From NCBI GenBank assembly GCA_035307785.1, contig DATGHS010000325.1, positions 1-25,094 on the forward strand: a DNA stretch of 25,094 nucleotides. Reading direction: 5' to 3'. Positions within the stretch are counted from its first letter, which is position 1, and every line of letters starts with the position of its first letter. The stretch comes from DATGHS01 sp035307785. GTDB lineage: Bacteria; Planctomycetota; Planctomycetia; Gemmatales; Gemmataceae. The notes below the pieces were generated by a model. That model searched no databases and was not told the origin of the DNA. It saw only the letters and a list, made by a program, of their open reading frames with translations. The translations under genes and the position numbers were made by a program. This document shows, one piece after another, positions 15,654-22,378 of the stretch.

Positions 15654-15831
15654 ACCACCGCCTTGAAGCGAGCGAGAACCGAAAAAAGCACTTCCGCTAG
15701 CACATCTTGCAGCGCTAGTTTATTCTGGCCGGCGGCTTGCGGTTGCACCGGTGTAGTTGCTCCGATCAGTGCTTTGACCTATGGTTGTGTGGCGAAACCG
15801 CCGAACCAGGGTTCCACGAGGTTTCTCAATC

Positions 15832-17022
15832 ATGTCCGCCGCGGCCATTGAAACATCAGTTGCCAGCGCTGCCGAGACCATCGAAGTGTCGGTCGTCATG
15901 CCGTGCCTGAACGAGGCACGAACGGTGGGCCGCTGCGTGGCCAAAGCTATGCGGGCGCTCGAAGACCTCGCCATCGCCGGCGAAGTGATCGTGGCCGACA
16001 ACGGCAGCAGCGATGGTTCGCAGGCCATTGCCCGTGAACATGGGGCCAAGGTCGTGAACATTACCCAGCGCGGCTATGGTTCGGCGCTGCAAGGTGGCTT
16101 TGCGGCCGCGCGCGGGCAATTCATCATCATGGGCGATGCCGATGATTCTTATGACTTTTCGCGCATCGAAGGATTTGTCGACCGTTTGCGGGCCGGCGAT
16201 GAACTGGTGATGGGCAACCGGTTTCGGGGCGGGATCCGGCCGGGCGCCATGCCACCATTGCATCAGTATTTCGGGAACCCGCTTTTGACCGCGCTGTTGA
16301 AGGTCTTCTTCGGCAGCCCGATCGGCGATTGCCAATGCGGCCTGCGCGGTTTTCGCAAAGAGGCCGTCGGGCGGATCAAGCTTTCCGCCCCCGGCATGGA
16401 GTTCGCCAGTGAAATGGTGGTGAAGTCGTGCCTGAACCGGCTCAAGATTAGCGAGGTGCCGGTTATCCTGCATCCCGATGGCCGAGATCGCCCGCCGCAT
16501 ATGCGCAGTTTCCGCGACGGCTGGCGGAACCTGCGGCTCATGCTCCTTCTTTGCCCGCTCTGGCTCTATTCAATTCCGGCGGGACTGTCGCTAGTCCTTG
16601 GCCTGTTCCTCATGCTCTGGCTGACGCCGGGAACGCGCCACTTAGGCCGAGTCAATCTCGACGTGCACACGATGTTGCTCGGCACGTTGTGTGTGCTGCT
16701 CGGGTATCAGACGTTATGGCTCGGTTTCCTCGCGCAAGTGTACGGGCACTTTAGCGGCGTTTTGCCGACGAGTGGACTCGTGCAGCGCCTACTGCGCGCC
16801 TTTACACTCGAACGGGGGCTATTAACGGGATTGGCGATATTCGTGGTAGGATTAGCGGCGAATTTCTGGCTGGTCCAGGAGTGGGTGGGCCGCGACATGG
16901 GCCAGCTCGACATTCCGTACACCATGCGCTTCGCCTTGTGGGGCCTCACCGCGATGGTGGCGGGCGTTCAGACCGCCTACAGCTCCTTTTTCCTCAGCAT
17001 GCTGCGCATGACGCGGACGTAA
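15832..17022 (+). CDS. Membrane-anchored GT2 glycosyltransferase (dolichol-phosphate mannosyltransferase-like)
   Basis: The 396-residue protein from the ATG at 15832 has a cytoplasmic GT-A domain then four membrane segments (about 236-264, 279-301, 330-349, 364-391). Motifs are VSVVMPCLNEARTVGRCV (19-36), ADNGSSDGS (55-63), RGYGSALQGGF (80-90) and the metal site GDADDSYDF (101-109). SPIGDCQCGLRGFRKEA (162-178) is typical of DPM1-like and related polyprenyl-phosphate transferases. Such enzymes load a sugar onto a polyprenyl phosphate carrier for use outside the membrane. An in-frame ATG at 15781 would add 17 Arg-rich residues that look non-coding; ACGAGG near 15813 favours the later start. It is separated from the other sugar genes by repeats but probably belongs with them. 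Confidence 0.87.
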   Translation: MSAAAIETSVASAAETIEVSVVMPCLNEARTVGRCVAKAMRALEDLAIAGEVIVADNGSSDGSQAIAREHGAKVVNITQRGYGSALQGGFAAARGQFIIMGDADDSYDFSRIEGFVDRLRAGDELVMGNRFRGGIRPGAMPPLHQYFGNPLLTALLKVFFGSPIGDCQCGLRGFRKEAVGRIKLSAPGMEFASEMVVKSCLNRLKISEVPVILHPDGRDRPPHMRSFRDGWRNLRLMLLLCPLWLYSIPAGLSLVLGLFLMLWLTPGTRHLGRVNLDVHTMLLGTLCVLLGYQTLWLGFLAQVYGHFSGVLPTSGLVQRLLRAFTLERGLLTGLAIFVVGLAANFWLVQEWVGRDMGQLDIPYTMRFALWGLTAMVAGVQTAYSSFFLSMLRMTRT

Positions 17023-17472
17023 CTTTTTCTCTTGCCGGGTTGCTGTCTTTTTTCCCTTTGCTAAAATAAGCGATGTAGGAAGCATTTGCAGGATAAGGAT
17101 CGTCTCACGGGCGACTTTGTGGTCCGTGCGCACCAGCATTGGAGTGCCTCGAAAGAAGCGCGCTTCTTTTCACGTCAACGGACTCTTGCTGGTGGCAATG
17201 TAATACCGGTTCCCGGGTGCTTTTTCGGGAACTCAAGACTCAACGAACCCATATTGCCAGATAGGCGTCGTCGCCCCCACGGTTTCTGTTTCCCGCAGGG
17301 CTGGAATTACACCTGAGCGGAGGCGTGTACCCGTCTGCTACCGAAGGCTCGCGCCGGCAAACGCGAGTGAAAAACGAGACGGGAAGAGGGCTACAGTTCA
17401 ACCGTCACACGCTGTTTCGCCAGCCTCAACTCGGTCCGGCTACCTGCGCCTTCTTTTCACTGGAGGTGTACC
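17023..17472. other. Structured leader / intergenic region before the Tyr-rich peptide gene
   Basis: The 450 bases have no convincing open frame. They hold a candidate promoter near the left end (listed separately), the perfect 18-base palindrome AAAGAAGCGCGCTTCTTT (17152-17169) and a hairpin GTTCCCG / CGGGAAC (17209-17215 with 17226-17232). If the promoter is real, the peptide mRNA has a leader of about 400 bases, long enough for a regulatory RNA or a separate small RNA. I recognise no known riboswitch class. Confidence 0.45.
17040..17067 (+). promoter_or_regulatory. Candidate sigma-70-like promoter
   Basis: TTGCTG (17040-17045) and TAAAAT (17062-17067) are spaced by 16 bases, just after the end of the GT2 gene. 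The region around it is AT-rich compared with the rest. The next gene start is about 400 bases downstream. No experimental support. Confidence 0.35.
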
Positions 17473-17727
17473 ATGAAATGGCTGTTTGCTTTGATCGCGT
17501 CGCTGGCGATCGGCGTGGCGTCGTTCATGCCGACCAGTGCCCAGGCCGGCCCGCTCATTTACCGTGGCGGTCCATACGACCGCTGGGTGAATACCGGCTA
17601 CGTATATCCGAACGCCTGGGGATACAACTACCCGTACACCTGGTATAACCCATACTGGGGCGGCGGTTATTACAACGGATTCTACTACAGTTCCCCGTAC
17701 TATTCGGGGTACTACTACGGCTACTAA
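17473..17727 (+). CDS. Small secreted Tyr/Gly-rich protein
   Basis: I do not recognise a family. The 84-residue product begins with a clear signal peptide (MKWLFALIASLAIGVASFMP, cleavage after SAQA at 25). The mature 59 residues hold 19 tyrosines, 4 tryptophans and many Gly, Asn and Pro, in loose YY and GYY units such as WGGGYYNGFYYSSPYYSG. Length and composition resemble low-complexity structural or adhesive peptides. GGAGG about 6 bases before the ATG and a strong terminator 16 bases after the stop show a compact single-gene unit. The function could be cell-surface, matrix or oxidative cross-linking of tyrosines; none is shown by sequence. Confidence 0.8.
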   Translation: MKWLFALIASLAIGVASFMPTSAQAGPLIYRGGPYDRWVNTGYVYPNAWGYNYPYTWYNPYWGGGYYNGFYYSSPYYSGYYYGY

Positions 17728-17742
17728 ACAGCCGTGAAAGGG

Positions 17743-17766
17743 GCCCAGGGACTTCCGTCCCTGGGC
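17743..17766 (+). terminator. Intrinsic terminator of the Tyr-rich peptide gene
   Basis: GCCCAGGGAC (17743-17752) and GTCCCTGGGC (17757-17766) make a perfect 10-base-pair stem with a 4-base loop, followed by TTTCGTGCTT. It lies 16 bases after the stop and 45 bases before the end of the convergent gene. Confidence 0.85.
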
Positions 17767-17810
17767 TTTCGTGCTTGTGGATCCTGCCGGAGACAGCATC
17801 TGCTCAAATG

Positions 17811-18233
17811 TTAGTCGACTTTCTTCTTGTATTCCCCTTCAACAATTTGTTTGACTGTATCATTTACCTTGCTTCCCTTCAGGTCGGAAAGCGTAATCGT
17901 GTCCTTACCCGCCTCCACCTTGAAACTAAAAGAATCATCCTTGTCGGCATCGATGTCCACGCCTTTCTTGTCCAACTTAACAATGGTGAGCGACACGACG
18001 CCGTCGTCGCCGAGCTTGTAGTCGCAGCTCACTTCCACCGCATCGTTAGCACCGCTGGGGGTGAGAAAGACGCTCATCGTTTTGTCGTCTTTGAATTGAA
18101 ATACGAGTTTGTTGCCGTCGACCTCACGCTCCCACTTGCCCTTGAGCTTTTTCACATCGACCTTGTCATCGGCCAGGGCCGGGATTGCCGCGAATACAAA
18201 AAGGGCACAACCGACGAGGATTCTCCGAACCAT
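17811..18233 (-). CDS. Small secreted lipocalin-like protein of unknown function
   Basis: The 140-residue product starts at the ATG at 18233, which has AAGGAG about 9 bases upstream and opens a signal peptide (MVRRILVGCALFVFAAIPALA, then DDK). An upstream in-frame ATG at 18275 lacks both. The mature part is rich in Lys and Asp and alternates beta-strands: LKGKWEREVDGNKLVFQF, then CDYKLGDDGVVSLTIV. This 'G-x-W ... strand' start is what lipocalin-like small proteins of planctomycetes show. It probably is a periplasmic or outer-surface small barrel. No ligand can be named, and no neighbour suggests a role. Confidence 0.78.
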   Translation of the reverse strand: MVRRILVGCALFVFAAIPALADDKVDVKKLKGKWEREVDGNKLVFQFKDDKTMSVFLTPSGANDAVEVSCDYKLGDDGVVSLTIVKLDKKGVDIDADKDDSFSFKVEAGKDTITLSDLKGSKVNDTVKQIVEGEYKKKVD

Positions 18234-18402
18234 GATTGCAATCTCCTTGTGCCAGATGTGGTAAGGCCACCGCACAGTGGATTGTATGAAGCAACGCCGG
18301 GCGGCCTACCCTTAGCCCACCTTGTCCCGGTGAGGGGTTCTGAAAGGTACTTCGAAATCCGGGCAGTCAGTTAATACTGTGTTGATTTTGAGAGTTAAAA
18401 CT

Positions 18403-18444
18403 GGGTCGGGAATTGGTTGCAGGAGCAATCAGGACTCCCGACCC
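18403..18444 (-). terminator. Intrinsic terminator for the zinc-ribbon gene
   Basis: GGGTCGGGA (18403-18411) and TCCCGACCC (18436-18444) form a perfect 9-base-pair stem with a weak inner TTGC/GCAA pair. Read on the minus strand it is followed by AGTTTTAACT. It is 60 bases beyond the stop of the minus-strand zinc-ribbon gene. Confidence 0.65.
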
Positions 18445-18504
18445 TTCATGCGCGCCGTCGTGGGAACGCATGGCTTCACATCATATTCAGGCTGCATTTC
18501 GACC

Positions 18505-18699
18505 CTAATCCGGCTCGATCTTTTCCACCCTCGTTGTTCCGCCGTTGGTTGGCTCCGGCATCCACAGTTTGCACTTCGGGCATTGCGCCACGACCTTCTG
18601 CGCCATTTCAACTGTGCCGTTTGGAACGCGGACTGTAAATGGCGTGACGAGAATTGGGTCGATGGCGGCATCGCAAAAAGGGCAAACCAGAGCTTGCAT
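18505..18699 (-). CDS. Small zinc-ribbon protein
   Basis: The 64-residue product has two CxxC knuckles, CPFC (residues 6-9) and CPKC (40-43), spaced by 30 residues, as in zinc ribbons. AGAGGAA lies about 5 bases before the ATG at 18699. No signal peptide or enzyme motif is present. The rest is short beta-rich sequence and an acidic end. Longer frames on both strands over the same stretch lack such motifs. The role is unknown; a nucleic-acid or protein-binding function is only a family-level guess. Confidence 0.7.
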   Translation of the reverse strand: MQALVCPFCDAAIDPILVTPFTVRVPNGTVEMAQKVVAQCPKCKLWMPEPTNGGTTRVEKIEPD

Positions 18700-18959
18700 G
18701 GCGGTTCCTCTGGGCGAAGCGACACTGGCGCTACTTGGCCAGAAAAAATTTGAGCCGCCATGGCTTTGGTAAAACCATTTTATGCGCGGGGGGGGGGAAG
18801 GGCAATAGATCAGATTTGCTTTTTTTACAAGTAGATCGGGCTGTTTCTGGTGCAGACTCCAAGATGGAAGAGCAATTGCTGGCTCAATCGCTTTGTATCT
18901 GCCATGCGCGCTTGCTACGATGGAAGCATCCTACCAGCGGCTCGATCTGCGAGGGGGCG

Positions 18960-19514
18960 ATGCCCGCGACCTACTTCAAGCGCTACCGGATGGAACGGGA
19001 ACTGGGCGACCTGCAGGGCATTCCTGCATTGCCAGCGGAATTCGCCTGGATTGCTTGGGGGCCTGGCTTGATCGAAGCGCATGCGCAGGTTCTGTGCCAG
19101 AGTTTTCACGATTCGCTCGATTCTGTAGTCTTTCCGAACCTCGGCCGGCCGGCCGGGTGCATCGACTTGATGCGTGCGATTGTCGCGCGGTCACAATTTG
19201 TGGCGGAAGCGACTTGGTTGATCGTTGGTCCAGGCGGGCCATGCGGGTCGGTGCAAGGGGTGCGCGACCGCTGGTATGGCGCCATCCAGAACCTGGGTGT
19301 TGCACCAGAGTACCGGGGCCGCGGCCTGGGCGAATTGCTTCTGCTCAAGTCATTGCTCGGTTTTCGCTGCACGGGCCTGGGCAAGGCCTATCTCGAGGTA
19401 ACCGCGCGCAATGATAGCGCAGTGCGACTCTATCGCCGGGTTGGCTTTCGCAATACCCGAACCATATACAAAATGGTTCCAGTCCTCGCGGTGGATGAGG
19501 AAGTAGTAATTTAG
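18960..19514 (+). CDS. GNAT-family N-acetyltransferase
   Basis: The 184-residue product transfers an acyl group from acyl-CoA to an unknown acceptor. The acetyl-CoA loop is NLGVAPEYRGRGLGELLL (motif A, R/Q-x-x-G-x-G/A form RGRGLG), followed by AYLEVTARNDSAVRLYRRVGF (motif B). The start at 18960 has GAGGGGG immediately upstream, spaced rather tightly, and the opening YFKRYRMERELGDL fits what I recall of a planctomycete GNAT subfamily. A longer reading from 18654 crosses a 10-G run and looks non-coding. Its stop lies at the edge of the inverted repeat that precedes the M16 genes. Confidence 0.82.
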   Translation: MPATYFKRYRMERELGDLQGIPALPAEFAWIAWGPGLIEAHAQVLCQSFHDSLDSVVFPNLGRPAGCIDLMRAIVARSQFVAEATWLIVGPGGPCGSVQGVRDRWYGAIQNLGVAPEYRGRGLGELLLLKSLLGFRCTGLGKAYLEVTARNDSAVRLYRRVGFRNTRTIYKMVPVLAVDEEVVI

Positions 19515-19516
19515 TG

Positions 19517-19600
19517 GTGAGTGGTGAGTGGTTAGCGGTGACCCGCGAGGCTCGAAGACTCGCCCCGCGGCTTGAATTACAGTCACCACTCACCACTCAC
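19517..19600. repeat. Nested inverted repeat containing palindrome family A copy 2
   Basis: GTGAGTGGTGAGTGGT (19517-19532) and its exact complement (19585-19600) enclose the small palindrome CCGCGAGGC...GCCCCGCGG (19543-19551, 19562-19570). The inner part repeats the element at 2231-2260. The outer arms are themselves 7-base tandem GTGAGTG units. It starts 3 bases after the GNAT stop and ends 14 bases before the M16 start, so it may act as a terminator. Confidence 0.8.
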
Positions 19601-19614
19601 TTTGTTGATTAAGC

Positions 19615-20856
19615 ATGCATCAGGAAATCTACCAACACACGTTCGCGAATGGCCTCACCTTGCTGGCGGAGCGGATGCCGCATGTGCGGTCGGCAGCGTT
19701 TTCGCTTTCGGTGCGGGCCGGGTGCGCTTACGATCCGCCCGAGCACCTCGGCCTGGCTGGCATTCTCTCCGAGCTGATCATGCGCGGGGCGGGCTCGCGC
19801 GACAACCGGGAATTGACGCTGGCTCTCGACGGTCTCGGGGTGGATCGCAGCGAAAGCGTGGGCCTGATTCAGATGTATTTCGGCGGCGCAACGCTGGCCC
19901 GGAACCTCGGCCCGGCGCTGGAACTGTATGCCGATATTCTCCGCCGGCCCCATTTGCCGGAAGAAGAACTGGAAGCGGCCCGCAGCTTAGCCCTCCAAGA
20001 ATTGCAAGGATTGGAAGACGATCCGCAAAGCAAAGTCATGGTGGAATTGCGCAAGCGGCACTACCCAGCGCCCTTGAATCGTGACCAGCGCGGCGACGAG
20101 GCCGGCGTCAGCGCATTAACGATCAACGCGTTGCGCTCCTTTTATCAGCGCTATTTCCAGCCGGCCGAAATGATCGTCTCTGTGGCCGGCGACATCGATT
20201 GGCCGAAACTGCGCGATTTGATTGAAAGGCTCTACGGCGACTGGCGGCCCCAGGCAGTAGCGATGCCCTTTGTCGGACCGGATGGCCCCAGCAGCGAGCA
20301 CATGACGAAGGATCTGGATCAGACGCAAATCGGCATCGCGTACCGCAGCGTGCCGATCAACGATCCGGGATATTATGCCGCCCGTGGCGCCGTGGGCGTC
20401 CTATCCGGCGGCATGAGCGCCCGGCTCTTTACCGAGGTGCGCGAGAAATATGGGCTGTGCTACGCCATCCATGCCAGCCACGAAACGATGAAAGACCGGG
20501 CCAACGTCATTTGCTTTACGGCCGGGAAGCCGGAACGGGCCCAGGAGCTGCTCGAGCGCACGCTGCATGAGTTGAAGCGCCTGAAAGACGGCATCGAAGG
20601 CGAGGAAGTGGCTCGTGTGCAGGCGGGGCTGAAGTCGTCGCTCATCATGCGGCAAGAATCCACCGGCGCCCGAGCCAGCCAGATGGCTTCCGACTGGTAC
20701 TTACTGGGCCGGGTACGGTCCGTTGAAGAGATCCAGGCCGCAATCGATGGCCTGTCGCCGGAGAGCATCGTGGCGCACCTGCGCCTTTGCCCGCCGAAGG
20801 ACTTCACCATTGTGACGCTGGGGCCTAAGGAATTGGCCCACTCGCATTCAGACTGA
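19615..20856 (+). CDS. M16-family peptidase homologue, zinc site lost (partner subunit)
   Basis: The 413-residue protein has the M16 fold: opening FANGLTLLAERMPHVRSAAFSL, and MSARLFTEVREKYGLCYAI with the Arg270/Tyr279 pair. Where an active enzyme has HxxEH, it has GILSE (residues 49-53), so zinc cannot be bound. Such members pair with an active M16 chain, as alpha does with beta in mitochondrial processing peptidase. The active partner is encoded 197 bases downstream. The start is the ATG at 19615, though no strong ribosome site is seen because the repeat is just upstream. Confidence 0.9.
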   Translation: MHQEIYQHTFANGLTLLAERMPHVRSAAFSLSVRAGCAYDPPEHLGLAGILSELIMRGAGSRDNRELTLALDGLGVDRSESVGLIQMYFGGATLARNLGPALELYADILRRPHLPEEELEAARSLALQELQGLEDDPQSKVMVELRKRHYPAPLNRDQRGDEAGVSALTINALRSFYQRYFQPAEMIVSVAGDIDWPKLRDLIERLYGDWRPQAVAMPFVGPDGPSSEHMTKDLDQTQIGIAYRSVPINDPGYYAARGAVGVLSGGMSARLFTEVREKYGLCYAIHASHETMKDRANVICFTAGKPERAQELLERTLHELKRLKDGIEGEEVARVQAGLKSSLIMRQESTGARASQMASDWYLLGRVRSVEEIQAAIDGLSPESIVAHLRLCPPKDFTIVTLGPKELAHSHSD

Positions 20857-21038
20857 GCCCACGGATGAACACCGACTTCGTAACACGGATCAACACGGAA
20901 TCAAAAACAAGAGCGGCAGAAATATTGGATGAGAACGTATACGATATTCAAGTCTCAGTTCTGCTTTGCCGTCCTCCTTGATGTTTCTTTCTGTTCTGTG
21001 TTCATCCGTGTTATGAAATCCGTGTCCATCCGTGGGCT
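20856..21038. repeat. Long imperfect inverted repeat between the M16 genes, family D
   Basis: The 41-base arms at 20856-20896 and 20998-21038 match as inverted copies at 36 of 41 positions. Each arm is built from the unit CACGGAT(G/C)AACAC repeated with variation. The 101-base space between the arms has no frame of note. The left arm begins on the last base of the M16 stop codon, and the right arm ends 15 bases before the next gene start. Confidence 0.85.
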
Positions 21039-21053
21039 AATTGAGCAGGAGCC

Positions 21054-22286
21054 ATGATGCCTTTTCACACGCACACTTTAGCCAACGGTTTACAGATACT
21101 CGGCGAAACCAACGACTCCGCGCTTTCCGTGGCGGTGGGCTTTTTTGTGCGCACCGGCGCACGCGACGAGGTCGACGGCGAGTCGGGCGTTTCCCATTTC
21201 CTCGAGCACATGGTCTTCAAAGGCACCGAGCGGCGCACGGCCTGGGATGTGAATCGTGATTTCGACCGGATTGGGGCCGACAACAATGCGTTCACTAGCG
21301 AAGAGAACACGGTGTTCCATGCCACCGTGTTGCCCGAATATTTGCCCGACGCGGTGGACATTCTGGCCGACATGCTGCGCCCCGCCTTGCGAAAAGACGA
21401 TTTTGACACGGAAAAGGGCGTAATTCAGGATGAGATCGTTCGCTACGAAGTGCAGCCAGGCTGGGCAGCGTACGATAATTCCAAGCGCATCTTCTTCGGC
21501 AAGCACACGCTCGGCCAGAGCATCCTGGGAACGAAGGAAAGCATTGCCGTACTTACGCGCGATCAGATGTACGACTATTTTCGCCGGCGGTATGTGGCGC
21601 CGAATATCCTGGTGGTTGCCGCCGGGCGATTCGATTGGCCGAATTTCGTGCAATTGATCGACCGGCAATGTGGCAAATGGGAATCGGGCTCCGTGGGCCG
21701 CAAACTCGTCGGCGAAGCGAAAGGGGCCGGCGGCCTGCATGTGCTCACTCGGCCCAAGGTCATGCAGGAATACGTGATGATGTGGGCGCCGGCGCCGACC
21801 GCGGATTCACCAGGGCGTTATCCGGCCCACATCCTCACGACCGCGCTGGGCGACTACACCGGCAGCCGGCTGTTTTGGGCGCTGGTGGACCCCGGATTAG
21901 CCGACTCAGCAGATATGGGCTTCTATGAATACGAAGGCGCCGGCGCATACATCGCGTCCTATAGCTGCCAGCCGGAGGTCGCGCAGGAGAACCGTAGCCG
22001 GGTGCTCGAGGTTCTTACCGACGTACAGAAGAACAATATCACGACGGAGGAATTACAGCTGGCGCGCACGAAACTGGCATCGCGCGAAGTTCGCGGGAGC
22101 GAGCGCACATTCCGACGCATGCTGGGGATGGGCCGCGATTGGACCTACTTGCACCAATACCGCACGCTCGATGACGAACTGGCCGCGATTGATGCCGTCA
22201 CGCTCGATTCAGTTCGCGAAGTGTTGGATCGTTACCCGCTCGATCATCTCACGACCGTGGCGCTGGGCCCGTTAGAGACGTTGTAG
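21054..22286 (+). CDS. M16-family zinc metallopeptidase (active subunit)
   Basis: The 410-residue protein carries the inverted zinc motif H48-F-L-E51-H52 and the third ligand E127 in EKGVIQDEI, so it should be active. Other M16 parts are SGVSHFLEHMVFKGTERR, DNNAFTSEENTVFHATV (78-94) and a C-terminal homologous half. No signal peptide is seen, so the complex is probably cytoplasmic or exported by an unusual route. Two ATGs (21054 and 21057) are possible, with GCAGGAG just upstream. With the preceding inactive gene it likely makes a heterodimer that cuts peptides. It ends 27 bases before a strong hairpin. Confidence 0.92.
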   Translation: MMPFHTHTLANGLQILGETNDSALSVAVGFFVRTGARDEVDGESGVSHFLEHMVFKGTERRTAWDVNRDFDRIGADNNAFTSEENTVFHATVLPEYLPDAVDILADMLRPALRKDDFDTEKGVIQDEIVRYEVQPGWAAYDNSKRIFFGKHTLGQSILGTKESIAVLTRDQMYDYFRRRYVAPNILVVAAGRFDWPNFVQLIDRQCGKWESGSVGRKLVGEAKGAGGLHVLTRPKVMQEYVMMWAPAPTADSPGRYPAHILTTALGDYTGSRLFWALVDPGLADSADMGFYEYEGAGAYIASYSCQPEVAQENRSRVLEVLTDVQKNNITTEELQLARTKLASREVRGSERTFRRMLGMGRDWTYLHQYRTLDDELAAIDAVTLDSVREVLDRYPLDHLTTVALGPLETL

Positions 22287-22312
22287 TAGCGTACCTAGCG
22301 TATTGAGGCGGG

Positions 22313-22378
22313 GCCCGTTAGCCCGAAGCGCGAGCGAGGGCGAGCAGCATTTCTCGCTTGCGCTTCGGGCTAACGGGC
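22313..22378. terminator. Long hairpin between convergent genes, palindrome family C copy 2
   Basis: The arms 22313-22338 and 22353-22378 pair over 26 positions with a single G-T wobble and a 14-base loop. The core TTAGCCCGAAGCGC is identical to the element at 15606-15619. It begins 27 bases after the M16 stop and directly abuts the stop of the minus-strand kinase, so it is well placed to end both transcripts. Confidence 0.8.

Larger units (their letters stand above)
15220..15831. other. Repeat-rich intergenic region without a convincing gene
   Basis: The 612 bases contain short frames on both strands, all rich in Arg, Ser and Ala and without a plausible ribosome site or known motif. They hold clustered copies of GCAACGAA and its complement, a perfect 11-base inverted pair, and one copy of palindrome family C (listed separately). 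The region separates the packed glycosyltransferase genes from the last one of the locus, so the latter probably has its own promoter. Confidence 0.7.

Noticed and set aside
18379..18753. A 124-codon plus-strand frame
   Set aside because: It crosses the terminator hairpin and the zinc-ribbon gene, which has paired CxxC motifs and a good ribosome site on the other strand.
18654..18959. N-terminal extension of the GNAT gene
   Set aside because: The reading crosses a 10-G run and lacks a ribosome site; the conserved GNAT part begins near 18960.
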